From Aquimarina latercula DSM 2041 (lineage in GTDB: Bacteria > Bacteroidota > Bacteroidia > Flavobacteriales > Flavobacteriaceae): a DNA stretch of 64,000 nt. The position numbers and the translations under genes were made by a program. Location: the NCBI RefSeq assembly GCF_000430645.1, contig NZ_AUMK01000016.1:46719-110718 (forward strand), read 5' to 3'. Below, piece by piece: positions 25,682-34,262 of the stretch. Positions within the stretch are counted from its first letter, which is position 1. Each line of letters starts with the position of its first letter. The notes beneath the pieces are model-generated. The model saw nothing but the letters and a program-made list of their open reading frames with translations, had not been told where the DNA came from and did no database searches.

Positions 25682-27427
25682 TCAATTAATTTGTACTAGT
25701 GACCCTTTAAGGGTTGCAATTGCACTTGAAGAAACTTCTATACCTGCTCCTCCTTCGGCTTTGCATTCTGCACTTGCTTTTATATTTACATTGGTTCCCT
25801 CGATATTAACATCTCCTGATGCATTTAGACTAATATCTCCAGCGCTTTCTACTGCTATACCCGAACTATCAATTGTAATTACATTCGAATTATCGTCCTC
25901 GACAATAATTGAACCTGCATCTTCATCTAACACTATTTTTTTTCCTGCAGGTGTTTCAATAGTTATAGACTTTTTATCATCATCAAAAAGTACTTTCATT
26001 TCGCTTCTGGTAACAAATCCTTTTTCATGATTATCATCGCTTGCGGTAATAGGAGAAGGTTTAGCACTGCTATGTAACATTCCTAGTACCACAGCATCAT
26101 TCGGGTCATCATTTATAAAGCCAACGATCACCTCATCCTCTATTTCGGGTCTAAAGAAAGCACCTCGATTTTCTCCAGCATCCAATGATGAAACTCTACA
26201 CCAAATCCCTTGTTCTTCGTTATTGATGATTGGAATCTGAACTAAAATTCTTTCTTCTCCATCTGGGTCTTCTTCAAGTTGACTTACGATTCCTACTTGT
26301 AATCCACAAATTCCTGATAGTAATCCTGATGCTGGTAATGCATTGATATCATAGGTTTCAGAAAACCATTTAGGGTTGATCCCAAATTGTGCATCTACTG
26401 TCCAATTTCCTTCTGCAATGTGATGACTTACTCCTGTGATATAGATCTTACCATTAAACCTATCTCCTACTCCTTGTAGATCTAACAAAGTTCCTGGTTT
26501 TACGGCTGGTACTCCTTGAAACTTAACTCTACCTCTTACTTTTGACAATTGTTGAAACATCCACTTAGCATCGCTCCAATCCTGTAATTCTTCTGTGGTA
26601 AGCGATCCTCCATGACGTAATTCTAGATTTTCTAAAGCAATGACCGAAGAAAGGTCTGAAGCAGATAAATTACCGTTTAAAGAAACTGATGGATCATTTG
26701 CTTCTACCTCGACAATTTCTTGATCAGAATAGTTCCATCCATAAGAAGTAACCTTATCGATCTGATGTCTTGCATCTATCTCTGCGTCTAAGTCTAAAAT
26801 AGTTGCTCCAAAGGTTACAGTTTCAACTGGATCTGTACTAAAATCTGGTTTAGCAACCTTTAATTCACCATTGTCTACAAAGCAAAGCTTGCCATTTGCT
26901 TGAGCTCGTGAAACCACATAGTCCCAATCCGACACATTATACTGTACTAACTCTTTATGCTCATAATTGGTAGCCTCTACATCATTAGCAATACCATAAT
27001 CGCCCGCAATTTCTTCGATAATATCACTGTCTTTTTTATCATAGAAATACTTGCTTTTTCTGCCTATTGTAAGTTTGACAGCTTCATCCTTGCACTCCAC
27101 AATAAGATAAGAACCATTAGTTCTTATTTTTATATTATGTTTAATAACAATTCCTTTGAAAATCGTTTCTTCATCAGAATGGTATCCAGCGGTAATTTCG
27201 ATTTCTGCTCCCGGTACAACTAGTTCTTGATTACTTAATTCAAAATCTTGCTTAGAGGGTTCTCCATCTGTTATAATCAACTTAGCAGTAGAGATTCTAT
27301 TAACCTCCTTTTGGATAGAAATTGTTTTAACCTGATAGGCCTTAGACAACTCTTCTCCGTTGACAAGTACCTTGCTTGTAACAAGGTCTGCGTTTTTTGA
27401 TGTCTGTATTACACTGCCTTCAGCCAT
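25682..27427 (-). CDS. VgrG-like spike protein (Afp8-like)
   Basis: This 581-aa protein has an N-terminal gp27-like hub region (about residues 1-360), then a gp5 OB-fold (about 370-460: QVGIVSQLEEDPDGEERILVQIP followed by WCRVSSLDAGENRGAFFRPEIEDEVIVGF). A C-terminal repetitive beta-helix rich in Gly/Asp/Asn follows (about 490-575). This is the layout of Vgr/Afp8 central spikes. It starts 2 bases after the LysM adaptor gene and is followed by the PAAR tip gene. No C-terminal effector extension is seen. Confidence 0.92.
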   Translation of the reverse strand: MAEGSVIQTSKNADLVTSKVLVNGEELSKAYQVKTISIQKEVNRISTAKLIITDGEPSKQDFELSNQELVVPGAEIEITAGYHSDEETIFKGIVIKHNIKIRTNGSYLIVECKDEAVKLTIGRKSKYFYDKKDSDIIEEIAGDYGIANDVEATNYEHKELVQYNVSDWDYVVSRAQANGKLCFVDNGELKVAKPDFSTDPVETVTFGATILDLDAEIDARHQIDKVTSYGWNYSDQEIVEVEANDPSVSLNGNLSASDLSSVIALENLELRHGGSLTTEELQDWSDAKWMFQQLSKVRGRVKFQGVPAVKPGTLLDLQGVGDRFNGKIYITGVSHHIAEGNWTVDAQFGINPKWFSETYDINALPASGLLSGICGLQVGIVSQLEEDPDGEERILVQIPIINNEEQGIWCRVSSLDAGENRGAFFRPEIEDEVIVGFINDDPNDAVVLGMLHSSAKPSPITASDDNHEKGFVTRSEMKVLFDDDKKSITIETPAGKKIVLDEDAGSIIVEDDNSNVITIDSSGIAVESAGDISLNASGDVNIEGTNVNIKASAECKAEGGAGIEVSSSAIATLKGSLVQIN

Positions 27428-27429
27428 TT

Positions 27430-28155
27430 TTATGATGTTTTTTCTATTGGAGGAAAGAAAATTTCTTTTCCTACTTCTAATTGTCTAAATGAAGTGATCT
27501 CATTTACTCTTGCTACTTCCAAGTAATACTTAGAATCTCCATAAATACGATGCGACATTAAAGGCAACGTATCTCCTTCTTTTACCACACGTACATGTGT
27601 TAAATCAGGGGATTGATTATTCTCTTTTGCTACTCTAAGATCATCTTCTACAAAACCTTGAAACTTTGCCTTTGCTACTGCACGGATCGGTGTACCGTCA
27701 GGTTTAAATAGTTTAAATTCTATGCTCATTTCGGTAAGACTCCCTTTGAAAAGAAGAGTCCCCCACGAAATCATTAGATAGTTTGGTTTATGTTCGTCCC
27801 CATTGTAATCTAGGATTACTTTTTTAAACTTTTCGATATCATCAATGATACCATCACCTTCGTCTTTAAAAACTTTATTACCCGAACTACTCCCAGGATC
27901 ACTACCATAGTGAATTATAACACCTGATCTATCAAATAAAAATTCTAATTCAAGATCTTCTGGAAGTTTTTTATTAAACTTAGGAGATAAATCACTCGTC
28001 CCCGAAGCTTGATCCTCGTTTTGCTCGATTTTATAATTAAAGGTGTATTTTTCTGGATTTACCAAGGTGGTAAATTCACCATCCCCAACTTTATCATTAA
28101 ATTGTGGATCACTATAGGCTACAACCTTTAATTTTTTTAATTCTCCAGTACTCAT
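27430..28155 (-). CDS. LysM-containing tube-to-spike adaptor (Afp7-like)
   Basis: The 241-aa protein has a CIS-type tube-related domain (about residues 1-185, with ELEFLFDRSG and LMISWGTLLFKGSLTEMSIEFKLF) and a C-terminal LysM domain (about 190-237: VVKEGDTLPLMSHRIYGDSKYY and LEVGKEIFFPPI). This matches Afp7/Pvc7, which joins the inner tube to the spike hub; T4 gp53-like baseplate proteins also carry LysM. It lies between the DUF5908 gene (3-base gap) and the VgrG gene. Confidence 0.88.
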   Translation of the reverse strand: MSTGELKKLKVVAYSDPQFNDKVGDGEFTTLVNPEKYTFNYKIEQNEDQASGTSDLSPKFNKKLPEDLELEFLFDRSGVIIHYGSDPGSSSGNKVFKDEGDGIIDDIEKFKKVILDYNGDEHKPNYLMISWGTLLFKGSLTEMSIEFKLFKPDGTPIRAVAKAKFQGFVEDDLRVAKENNQSPDLTHVRVVKEGDTLPLMSHRIYGDSKYYLEVARVNEITSFRQLEVGKEIFFPPIEKTS

Positions 28156-28158
28156 TGT

Positions 28159-28326
28159 TTATCGTTCAGACTGTTTTGAAATGATCTCCATGATTTGTTC
28201 TACACATTCTGCAACAATCATATCCTTATTTCCTGATGGTTTATCTCCTTTTGGGGCATCCGTATTTTTCTGATCATTGTCTACATTTATTTTGATATGT
28301 AATTCTTTAATTTCGATCGCTCCCAT
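28159..28326 (-). CDS. Small DUF5908-type eCIS protein, 55 aa
   Basis: A short open frame begins at ATG 28326 and stops at 28159. It starts MGAIEIKELHIKINV and ends with a helical segment (AECVEQIMEIISKQSER). The beta-strand opener and C-terminal amphipathic helix fit the small DUF5908 proteins found between tube and Afp7-like genes in Bacteroidota eCIS, possibly an Afp6-position component. It fits exactly between its neighbours (gaps of 5 and 3 bases), which strongly supports a real gene. The function is unknown. Confidence 0.8.
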   Translation of the reverse strand: MGAIEIKELHIKINVDNDQKNTDAPKGDKPSGNKDMIVAECVEQIMEIISKQSER

Positions 28327-28331
28327 GATTA

Positions 28332-28772
28332 TCAAATTGTATTATAGTAGTTATACACCAGTTCTATGGTTTCAATAACCACTTTACTTTCTTGAGCATT
28401 AAAATCAGCTATAGACCATTTAATTGGATAGGCATGCACAATATTCCAGGACAACAACGGCTCATGCTTTTCATTTAAAAGTTTAACAATAAGATCTATA
28501 GGTTCAAACTCAAAGTTTTCGACAGCATCTTTGCACCAACTGATTACTTTAGAATCTACCAATAAGCCTCTTTTTAAAACTAAGTTTGGATATTTTGTTC
28601 TAACCGGAATTTTATGCTTAAACCTATTTTCTCCACCTTCAGTAACATCTTCTGTTTCTACATCTACCGATAATCCAGCTACAGACTGAAATTGATGATC
28701 TACTTCACTAGTTGATAAACCAGTAAACTCGACACTAAAATGAAAGCCAACGGGTGGATAATAGGTTGCCAT
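28332..28772 (-). CDS. eCIS inner tube protein 2 (gp19/Hcp-like, Afp5-like)
   Basis: This 146-aa protein of the phage T4 gp19-like tail tube family begins YYPPVGFHFSVEFTGL and carries FKHKIPVRTKYPNLVLKRGLLVDSKVISWC and LLSWNIVHAYPIKWSIADFNAQESKVVIETIELVYNYY. It is a divergent paralogue of the neighbouring tube gene and shares a one-base stop/start overlap with it. Afp-type particles typically use a second tube protein at the base or tip of the tube. Confidence 0.9.
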   Translation of the reverse strand: MATYYPPVGFHFSVEFTGLSTSEVDHQFQSVAGLSVDVETEDVTEGGENRFKHKIPVRTKYPNLVLKRGLLVDSKVISWCKDAVENFEFEPIDLIVKLLNEKHEPLLSWNIVHAYPIKWSIADFNAQESKVVIETIELVYNYYNTI

Positions 28773-29218
28773 TAAGATGCTATTTTAAGACTGTTAATTG
28801 CAAATTCTGCCGATTCAATAGCAATCTCATTTCCATCAGCCTTAAGATCTGTGGATTGTATCTTAAGTAACCAAGCATCTTGTGCTTCCCAAGTTAATAT
28901 AGGTTCATGTTTTTCATCTAACAAGCTAATGGTAAGGTCACTTCTAAACTTCTCTTCGCCTTCTTGAAAGAATACATTCTTCTTCCACATATCATAGAAC
29001 TGTCCTTTTGTAGAAACAAAAGTTCCTCTTTTGATTGCTATGTTAGCAAACTTGGTCATCCCTGGTTGTTTTTTCTTGAAGTAGTCATTATCCGCTCCTC
29101 CTCTATATTCTATTACTTCAGTTTCAAAGTCTAAACCAGATACTTCGGTACAATTTAATTCGGTGTCGCCTCCAATTGTTACCTTAAAATGGAACTTTGG
29201 TAATGGATATTCTGCCAT
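28772..29218 (-). CDS. eCIS major inner tube protein (gp19/Hcp-like, Afp1-like)
   Basis: This 148-aa tube protein of the gp19 family reads YPLPKFHFKVTIGGDTELNCTEVSGLDFETEVIEYRGG at the N-terminus, followed by KKKQPGMTKFANIAIKRGTFVSTKGQFYDMW and a C-terminal EPILTWEAQDAWLLKIQSTDLKADGNEIAIESAEFAINSL. It lies directly after the sheath gene, the usual place for the main tube subunit, which stacks as hexameric rings inside the sheath and carries cargo. Confidence 0.92.
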   Translation of the reverse strand: MAEYPLPKFHFKVTIGGDTELNCTEVSGLDFETEVIEYRGGADNDYFKKKQPGMTKFANIAIKRGTFVSTKGQFYDMWKKNVFFQEGEEKFRSDLTISLLDEKHEPILTWEAQDAWLLKIQSTDLKADGNEIAIESAEFAINSLKIAS

Positions 29219-29262
29219 GATTTCTATGTTTTATATTGTTGATTTAAATTATTATAAGTTGA

Positions 29263-31203
29263 TTAAGCTTCTTGCATTTTATGAGAGAACTTAAGAATGA
29301 TAAATTCTGCTGGACGAACAACCGCCATTCCGATTTCGATAATCATATTTCCATCAAGAATATCATCAGCTGTCATCGTTTCTCCTAATCCCACATTTAC
29401 ATAAAATGCTTTATCAGGTGTAGGACCAGCTAATGCTCCTGCTCTCCATTGTAGTGTCAAGAAATTATTGATCATTGCTTTTACTCTAACCCACGTATTC
29501 ATATCATTAGGTTCAAAAACAAATTGTTCTGTAGCTTTTTTGATAGATTCCTCGGCCATATTAAAAAATCTTCTTACTGGCACATATCTCCACTCCTTAT
29601 CATTACCTGCTAAGGTTCTTGACCCCCAAACCAAAGTTCCTTTTCCTGTAAAAGTTCGAATTGCATTTACAGATTTTCCTGCTACAGTATCTACATTTAA
29701 TCGATCCTGTTCTTCATTGGTTATTTTTATAGAAGGTTTGATTACATAATTTACTCCAACATTTGCTGGCGCTTTCCAGACTCCTCTATCACTATCTACT
29801 CTTGCATATACCCCTGCCATAGCACTACTTGGTGGTAACTCAAGAGGAAGGATTCCTAATTCTACTTTAATTAGGTTATAAGTTGCACTATCTATATTCT
29901 CAATAGCTGCTAGATTTTGACCATCAAGAGAACCAGTTATAACGCCATCAGCTGCTTGTGCTGCGGTAATTGCATCGGTTAATGCAGGTGTTATTAATGC
30001 TATCACTGCCTGAATATCTGCTTCTATGGTCGCAACGGCTGTAACGGCTGCTGTAGATTCTGTTTTTACTACTCCACCACCAGGTGCGCTATTGGCTGCC
30101 CCATTAATATCAGTAATATGTCCTTCTAAAGCTGTGATTAATGTTGGAATAGCACTCGCTCCTGTTATTGCTGCATCCAATGCTCCTGCAGCGGCAGTCA
30201 CTCCAGCTTCTCCTACTACATTACCATCAGTCGCTGCACTGGATCCAGAGCTAACTACACTATTAAGTGCATCAACAATAGGTTGGATTGTATCGGTAAT
30301 AGTAGTTCGATTAGTATTGGCTTCTCCATTAGTACCTGCTTGTAAAACTGTATCTGCATCTGTTAACGCAATGACTAAAGCTGGAATACCATTTAAAACA
30401 GTTTGTATGTCTGAAGTACTCTGGGTAGCTGTTGCCATTGCAGTAATACTCTCTGGAGTTTCATCTTCGCTGGTATGACTAATAGCAACATTAGCTTCAT
30501 CATAACTATAATCTAGAATGGTTTCTAAATATGGGTAATAAGCAGCACCATATTTTAGGTAATCTTTTTCTAGGTTTACTCCTGAACGCAATGCTACAAT
30601 TGGAGCATCACTAGTATCATCATAACTATAGGTATCTATGATTGCAAATCGATCCTGAAGATCATTACATTGAGTTAAGGCATTATTATATAATGCGAAA
30701 AATTCGTTTGGATCTGCAATTGCAGTAGCATCAGGAAACAATAACAATGTGGGCTCATCTTCTTTTTTAAGAAGATCTAATCCATCATTTAAATCACTAA
30801 ATAATACATTTCCTCCTGTATAATCAGCTACAGAAACAATGTAACAAGGTCCTCCTCCATTTGCGAAATACATCTGTAAGGCATAATACATTAAATAGGG
30901 TTGTCTATTAGCTACAACCTGATCCTTATCAATTGTAATATTTCTTTCTATATCTCCATTTACTAAGGCATCAAATATTGTAACTTCAATATTTACCTCT
31001 GGTAATGCAAATCCAAAGTATGTTTCATATTCTAACATAGAAGTAATTCTGGTTGGCTTTTGTAACAAATCATCTGCTACCTTTTTTGTTGCCTTCTCAG
31101 TGTATCCTATAAAAGCTGGAATTGCTGTTTCTACTTGGGCTACGGATGGAGGAAATTTAACAATCTCCTCTATATAAACCCCTGGTGTTTTGTACGTTGC
31201 CAT
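29263..31203 (-). CDS. eCIS contractile sheath protein with large Ala/Thr-rich insertion
   Basis: The 646-aa protein starts TYKTPGVYIEEIVKFPPSVAQVETAIPAFIGYTEKA and ends with VWGSRTLAGNDKEWRYVPVRRFFNMAEESIKKATEQFVFEPND plus a C-terminal IIEIGMAVVRPAEFIILKFSHKM, the canonical phage/eCIS sheath (Afp2-4, T4 gp18). Between about residues 240 and 450 is an insertion of roughly 210 residues rich in Ala, Thr, Ile and Val, low in aromatic residues. It probably forms a surface domain on the sheath. Only one sheath gene is present, unlike Afp/PVC with three. Confidence 0.93.
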   Translation of the reverse strand: MATYKTPGVYIEEIVKFPPSVAQVETAIPAFIGYTEKATKKVADDLLQKPTRITSMLEYETYFGFALPEVNIEVTIFDALVNGDIERNITIDKDQVVANRQPYLMYYALQMYFANGGGPCYIVSVADYTGGNVLFSDLNDGLDLLKKEDEPTLLLFPDATAIADPNEFFALYNNALTQCNDLQDRFAIIDTYSYDDTSDAPIVALRSGVNLEKDYLKYGAAYYPYLETILDYSYDEANVAISHTSEDETPESITAMATATQSTSDIQTVLNGIPALVIALTDADTVLQAGTNGEANTNRTTITDTIQPIVDALNSVVSSGSSAATDGNVVGEAGVTAAAGALDAAITGASAIPTLITALEGHITDINGAANSAPGGGVVKTESTAAVTAVATIEADIQAVIALITPALTDAITAAQAADGVITGSLDGQNLAAIENIDSATYNLIKVELGILPLELPPSSAMAGVYARVDSDRGVWKAPANVGVNYVIKPSIKITNEEQDRLNVDTVAGKSVNAIRTFTGKGTLVWGSRTLAGNDKEWRYVPVRRFFNMAEESIKKATEQFVFEPNDMNTWVRVKAMINNFLTLQWRAGALAGPTPDKAFYVNVGLGETMTADDILDGNMIIEIGMAVVRPAEFIILKFSHKMQEA

Positions 31204-31217
31204 AATTTTAATTGTTT

Positions 31218-32228
31218 TTAAATAAAAATTTCAGAATATGTTGTTGTAATATTTGTGTTTACATCTGTTGTTTGCTTTATCAAATCTGCTGTTGGATTCG
31301 GAAAAGTATATTTTTCAATATCCGATGGAAGCGGAGGTACAATATCAGCATCAGGATCAATTTCGATAAATCCGTTTTTGGTTAAAGGTTGAACAGAAGA
31401 AGTTTCTAATTCCTCATCATCAGATTTCTTAATATATTTCCAAATTGTTTTTCTGTTATCAAAATGAAGCTTATAAGAAGGACTAGGATCTAATAAATAG
31501 TTTTTCACATCATTAGGATCTGAGTTATCTATTGTGATAAGATCCATGCTATTATCCCCTATCGTATGAAGTTTAATAATGCCGAGCAATCCTTTACTCT
31601 TTTCTGATTGTATAGCTTGGTTTAATAGATGCTTAGCTTCATCGGTTACTAAATCACCTTCCTCAACTTCTGCCAATAGCTCTAAATAAGGATTGGTACT
31701 TGCATCACCATTCTCCTGCAATATGTTATACCAAATTGCTTGCGAACCTTCTTCTGATAACAAATAATCCTGATCTATTAGATCGTTAGATGAATTTAAA
31801 GGGATATATGTATATGGATCGGATTCTGTACTTGGTTTTATATTTGAGAAATAGTACAATCTATTTTTCTCTTTGGGTAACTCTGTATAATTATCAAATA
31901 GGTAATCGTTGTTGTATATGAGGAATGTAAACCCTAGATTATCATCGAGAAAAATTGTTGATTTATAATCATCATTTTCTTCTACAACCTTGTTAAGTAC
32001 TATAAAACCATCCGTCCCCTCTTTCATAATAATTTTATGATCTCTAAAAACCTTTTGCGTAGCAGTTGTTGGAACCACTTTCAAAAAATCTTTAAAAACA
32101 TACTTATTTAATCGTATAACCTTCTCTTCATTATTCATCGAGGTAAATGAAATAGATCCATTATCAAGAAAATATGAATGATGCAGCTGCACCTGAAACA
32201 TCTCTTTATATAAAATACTAAAAGCCAA
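31218..32228 (-). CDS. Uncharacterised eCIS-cluster protein between cap and sheath genes
   Basis: This 336-aa protein is without signal peptide or membrane segment. I recognise no domain. The N-terminal half is beta-rich (FQVQLHHSYFLDNGSISFTSMN; FLDDNLGFTFLIYNNDYLF) and the C-terminus is extended and acidic. It starts immediately after the DUF4255 gene stop and 14 bases before the sheath gene, so it belongs to the operon. A structural or assembly role, such as a cap partner or sheath initiator, is inferred only from position. Confidence 0.75.
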   Translation of the reverse strand: MAFSILYKEMFQVQLHHSYFLDNGSISFTSMNNEEKVIRLNKYVFKDFLKVVPTTATQKVFRDHKIIMKEGTDGFIVLNKVVEENDDYKSTIFLDDNLGFTFLIYNNDYLFDNYTELPKEKNRLYYFSNIKPSTESDPYTYIPLNSSNDLIDQDYLLSEEGSQAIWYNILQENGDASTNPYLELLAEVEEGDLVTDEAKHLLNQAIQSEKSKGLLGIIKLHTIGDNSMDLITIDNSDPNDVKNYLLDPSPSYKLHFDNRKTIWKYIKKSDDEELETSSVQPLTKNGFIEIDPDADIVPPLPSDIEKYTFPNPTADLIKQTTDVNTNITTTYSEIFI

Positions 32229-32816
32229 TTAATTACGTTTTAAACTTCCATTAATCTCTGTTATCAAACTACCTTCGGATTGTGTTACATCTCTTTCTAT
32301 CTCCAGTACACTAACCTTATATATTACTGAAGGATATTGTTTACCCCCTAGAGTTCCCCAGATAAAGTTCATTTCTTCAAATGATGGAGTAAAAAGCTCT
32401 GTTGTAAACTTAAAATCACCTATCTGATCCATTCCATCCAAATCCCTGTCAAAATTTGTATTAGATTGTGTAAAAATCTTCTTGAATTGAAAAAATTCTA
32501 CCACTCTTGAAATACTTTTTAATGATTCTTTATAATCATTCCTATTTGCCGAAAACATTATATAAAGATTCAAATTAACTTTGTTGTTTTTATAGACCAC
32601 TTTTGTGCCTTCTATTTTATGATTTAGAATATTTTTTAAGGTGGATTCTTCTTCTGTATGTAGTAGCGAAAGAACAATATTATTGCTATCCGAGGGTTCA
32701 TCATCTTCAGACTCCACAAAAGCTATATTATCTAATGAAACTGGTTTTTCTTCAATTTCTATGTTGAAAAAATTATTAACCTCCTCTGTAATAATCTGTA
32801 ACACTTCGAATATCAT
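32229..32816 (-). CDS. DUF4255 tail cap/terminator protein (Afp16/Pvc16-like)
   Basis: The 195-aa protein begins MIFEVLQIITEEVNNFF, then VSLDNIAF and NNIVLSLLHTEEESTLKN; a middle strand reads NLNLYIMFSANRNDYKESLKSISRVVEFFQ. These match DUF4255 (Pvc16 N-terminal domain), the cap that terminates tube and sheath growth. In Afp/PVC this gene is near the end of the cluster. Here it is the first gene of the operon, so the promoter should lie just upstream (32817 onward). Confidence 0.88.
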   Translation of the reverse strand: MIFEVLQIITEEVNNFFNIEIEEKPVSLDNIAFVESEDDEPSDSNNIVLSLLHTEEESTLKNILNHKIEGTKVVYKNNKVNLNLYIMFSANRNDYKESLKSISRVVEFFQFKKIFTQSNTNFDRDLDGMDQIGDFKFTTELFTPSFEEMNFIWGTLGGKQYPSVIYKVSVLEIERDVTQSEGSLITEINGSLKRN

Positions 32817-33256
32817 ATCCTTTTATTATCGAATTAACTGATTTGTATCTAAATCTTTTACATCTAGCGTTAGATATATAAAATCGCTTGCATACTAAAA
32901 AAATTAAAGAATTCGGGGTAGGTTACTAATTCATTGGGGTTTGAATATTCTCAACCAATAAAAGGGAATTATATGTTTGATTAAGATGTTATAAAATTAT
33001 GTTTTAGACAGATCATTTGGTATAGTTAAAACACGGAATCTGTAAAGGAAAACAACTTTACTATATAGGGGTAAATATCCCTAACAGATTACTGTTTTGT
33101 AATACCGTATTACTATACTATCGTTAACAAAATAGTTTACAAAACCAGAGTGCTCTTCCCTGAAAACCGTGAATACATTTTCACTAAAAGAGGTGTAAGA
33201 AAAAAACGTTTTATTCCGAACCTTTGTAGTGTTCAAAAACAAAAAGCATTTTTATT
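32817..33256. other. 440-bp divergent intergenic region (eCIS promoter region)
   Basis: This AT-rich stretch separates the first eCIS gene (minus) from the MORN-variant gene (plus) and must hold both promoters. I could not find a convincing Bacteroidota TAnnTTTG element towards the eCIS operon. A near match (AACCTTTG at about 33224-33231) faces the plus-strand gene. No open frame or strong hairpin is visible. Confidence 0.5.
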
Positions 33257-33829
33257 ATGAAAAGCACATTAATTAAAATAATATTCTCCATTAGTTTAAT
33301 ATTTCTTCATAAAGTCAAAGCGCAGCAGTCATTACCTTTAACCAATGGAACTTCTACTAATGGTATTTCAAAAACTATAATAAAACCAAAAAGTAATAGT
33401 AATACGTATTACTACAGCAATGGCTCTATAAAAGAAATTAGAGAAACAAGTAACAACAAGTTACATGGAACCTGGAAATTATTTTATGATAATGGCCAAT
33501 TAAAAAAAGAAGGGGTATTTAATAATGATAAAATTCATGGTCAATGGAAAATCTATGATCAAAAAGGACGATTAATATTTATCGAAAACTACAATAACGG
33601 TGATGAAGATGGGATATGGAAAGCTTTTTATTCTAATGGAAAAATAAAAATTGAAGGAGCATTTACTAAAGGTAAGAGACAAGGTACCTGGAAAACATAT
33701 AACGAATTCGGAGAATTAAGAAAAATAGTAACATTTGAAGATGATATAGAAAAGCGAGAATTAATTTTAGATGATAAATCTAAAGATTTAAACTTTTATT
33801 CTATAAATCAATCCATTGGAAATTATTAA
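33257..33829 (+). CDS. Exported MORN-variant (YwqK-like) repeat protein
   Basis: This 190-aa protein has an N-terminal signal peptide (residues 1-22, cleavage near KVKAQQ). From residue 50 it holds four copies of the roughly 23-residue MORN-variant repeat seen in the YwqK family (YYSNGSIKE, FYDNGQLKKEGVF, YDQKGRLIFIENY, FYSNGKIKIEGAF), each with the GxW(K) step. YwqK is often labelled an antitoxin, but exported repeat proteins like this one in Bacteroidota have no proven role. It is followed by a small membrane-protein gene and by a bidirectional terminator. Confidence 0.8.
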   Translation: MKSTLIKIIFSISLIFLHKVKAQQSLPLTNGTSTNGISKTIIKPKSNSNTYYYSNGSIKEIRETSNNKLHGTWKLFYDNGQLKKEGVFNNDKIHGQWKIYDQKGRLIFIENYNNGDEDGIWKAFYSNGKIKIEGAFTKGKRQGTWKTYNEFGELRKIVTFEDDIEKRELILDDKSKDLNFYSINQSIGNY

Positions 33830-33854
33830 TACTTCTTCCAGAAACTCACAAATC

Positions 33855-34205
33855 ATGTTAGCAATCGTTTTACTAACCATAATTGTTACTGCTATAGTAA
33901 TATATTATCAATTCTATTGGACAAAAATTGAGCAACATTATGAATGTATAAATTATGAAAATTATTCTTTAATTAAAGAATCTCCTTTTTCCGAAGAGTG
34001 TAGTTCTTATCAGATTTTAAGAAAAGAAAATGAAATCTGGTTCAAAAGGGATGGATACTCTCTGTTTTATATTTCTTTAAAATCAATAGACTCAAGAAAT
34101 GTTGAGTTAATTGGATTGGATGGTTATGGTATAAGAAATATGGAATTTAAAAAATACATTTGTCGATTAGTGCAAAAAATAAAAATCAAACATAATAGTC
34201 AATAA
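33855..34205 (+). CDS. Small uncharacterised membrane-anchored protein
   Basis: This is a 116-aa protein from ATG 33855; a TTG at 33816 overlapping the previous gene is an alternative start. A single transmembrane segment (residues 1-18, LAIVLLTIIVTAIVIYY) is followed by a soluble domain of about 90 residues with three or four Cys. No family is recognised. It is probably co-transcribed with the MORN-variant gene. There is no clear Shine-Dalgarno for either start. Confidence 0.6.
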   Translation: MLAIVLLTIIVTAIVIYYQFYWTKIEQHYECINYENYSLIKESPFSEECSSYQILRKENEIWFKRDGYSLFYISLKSIDSRNVELIGLDGYGIRNMEFKKYICRLVQKIKIKHNSQ

Positions 34206-34209
34206 AAAT

Positions 34210-34234
34210 AAAGGAGAACTTAAAGTTCTCCTTT
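34210..34234. terminator. Bidirectional terminator hairpin
   Basis: The inverted repeat AAAGGAGAACT / AGTTCTCCTTT has a 3-base loop. It sits between the convergent small membrane gene (plus) and the M16 peptidase gene (minus). A/T tracts on both sides suit termination in either direction. Confidence 0.75.
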
Positions 34235-34262
34235 ATCCAAATATGATATGTTGATATAATAA

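Noticed and set aside
3069..32816. Reading the cluster as a type VI secretion system
   Set aside because: VgrG, PAAR, gp25 and Hcp-like genes are present, but there is no membrane complex (TssJLM), no TssK and no ClpV. A single phage-type sheath, an AAA+ of the Afp15 type, a DUF4255 cap and DUF4157 cargos fit eCIS.
3069..32816. Reading the cluster as a prophage or tailocin
   Set aside because: No capsid, terminase, portal, integrase or phage regulator was seen, and the gene set and order fit eCIS.
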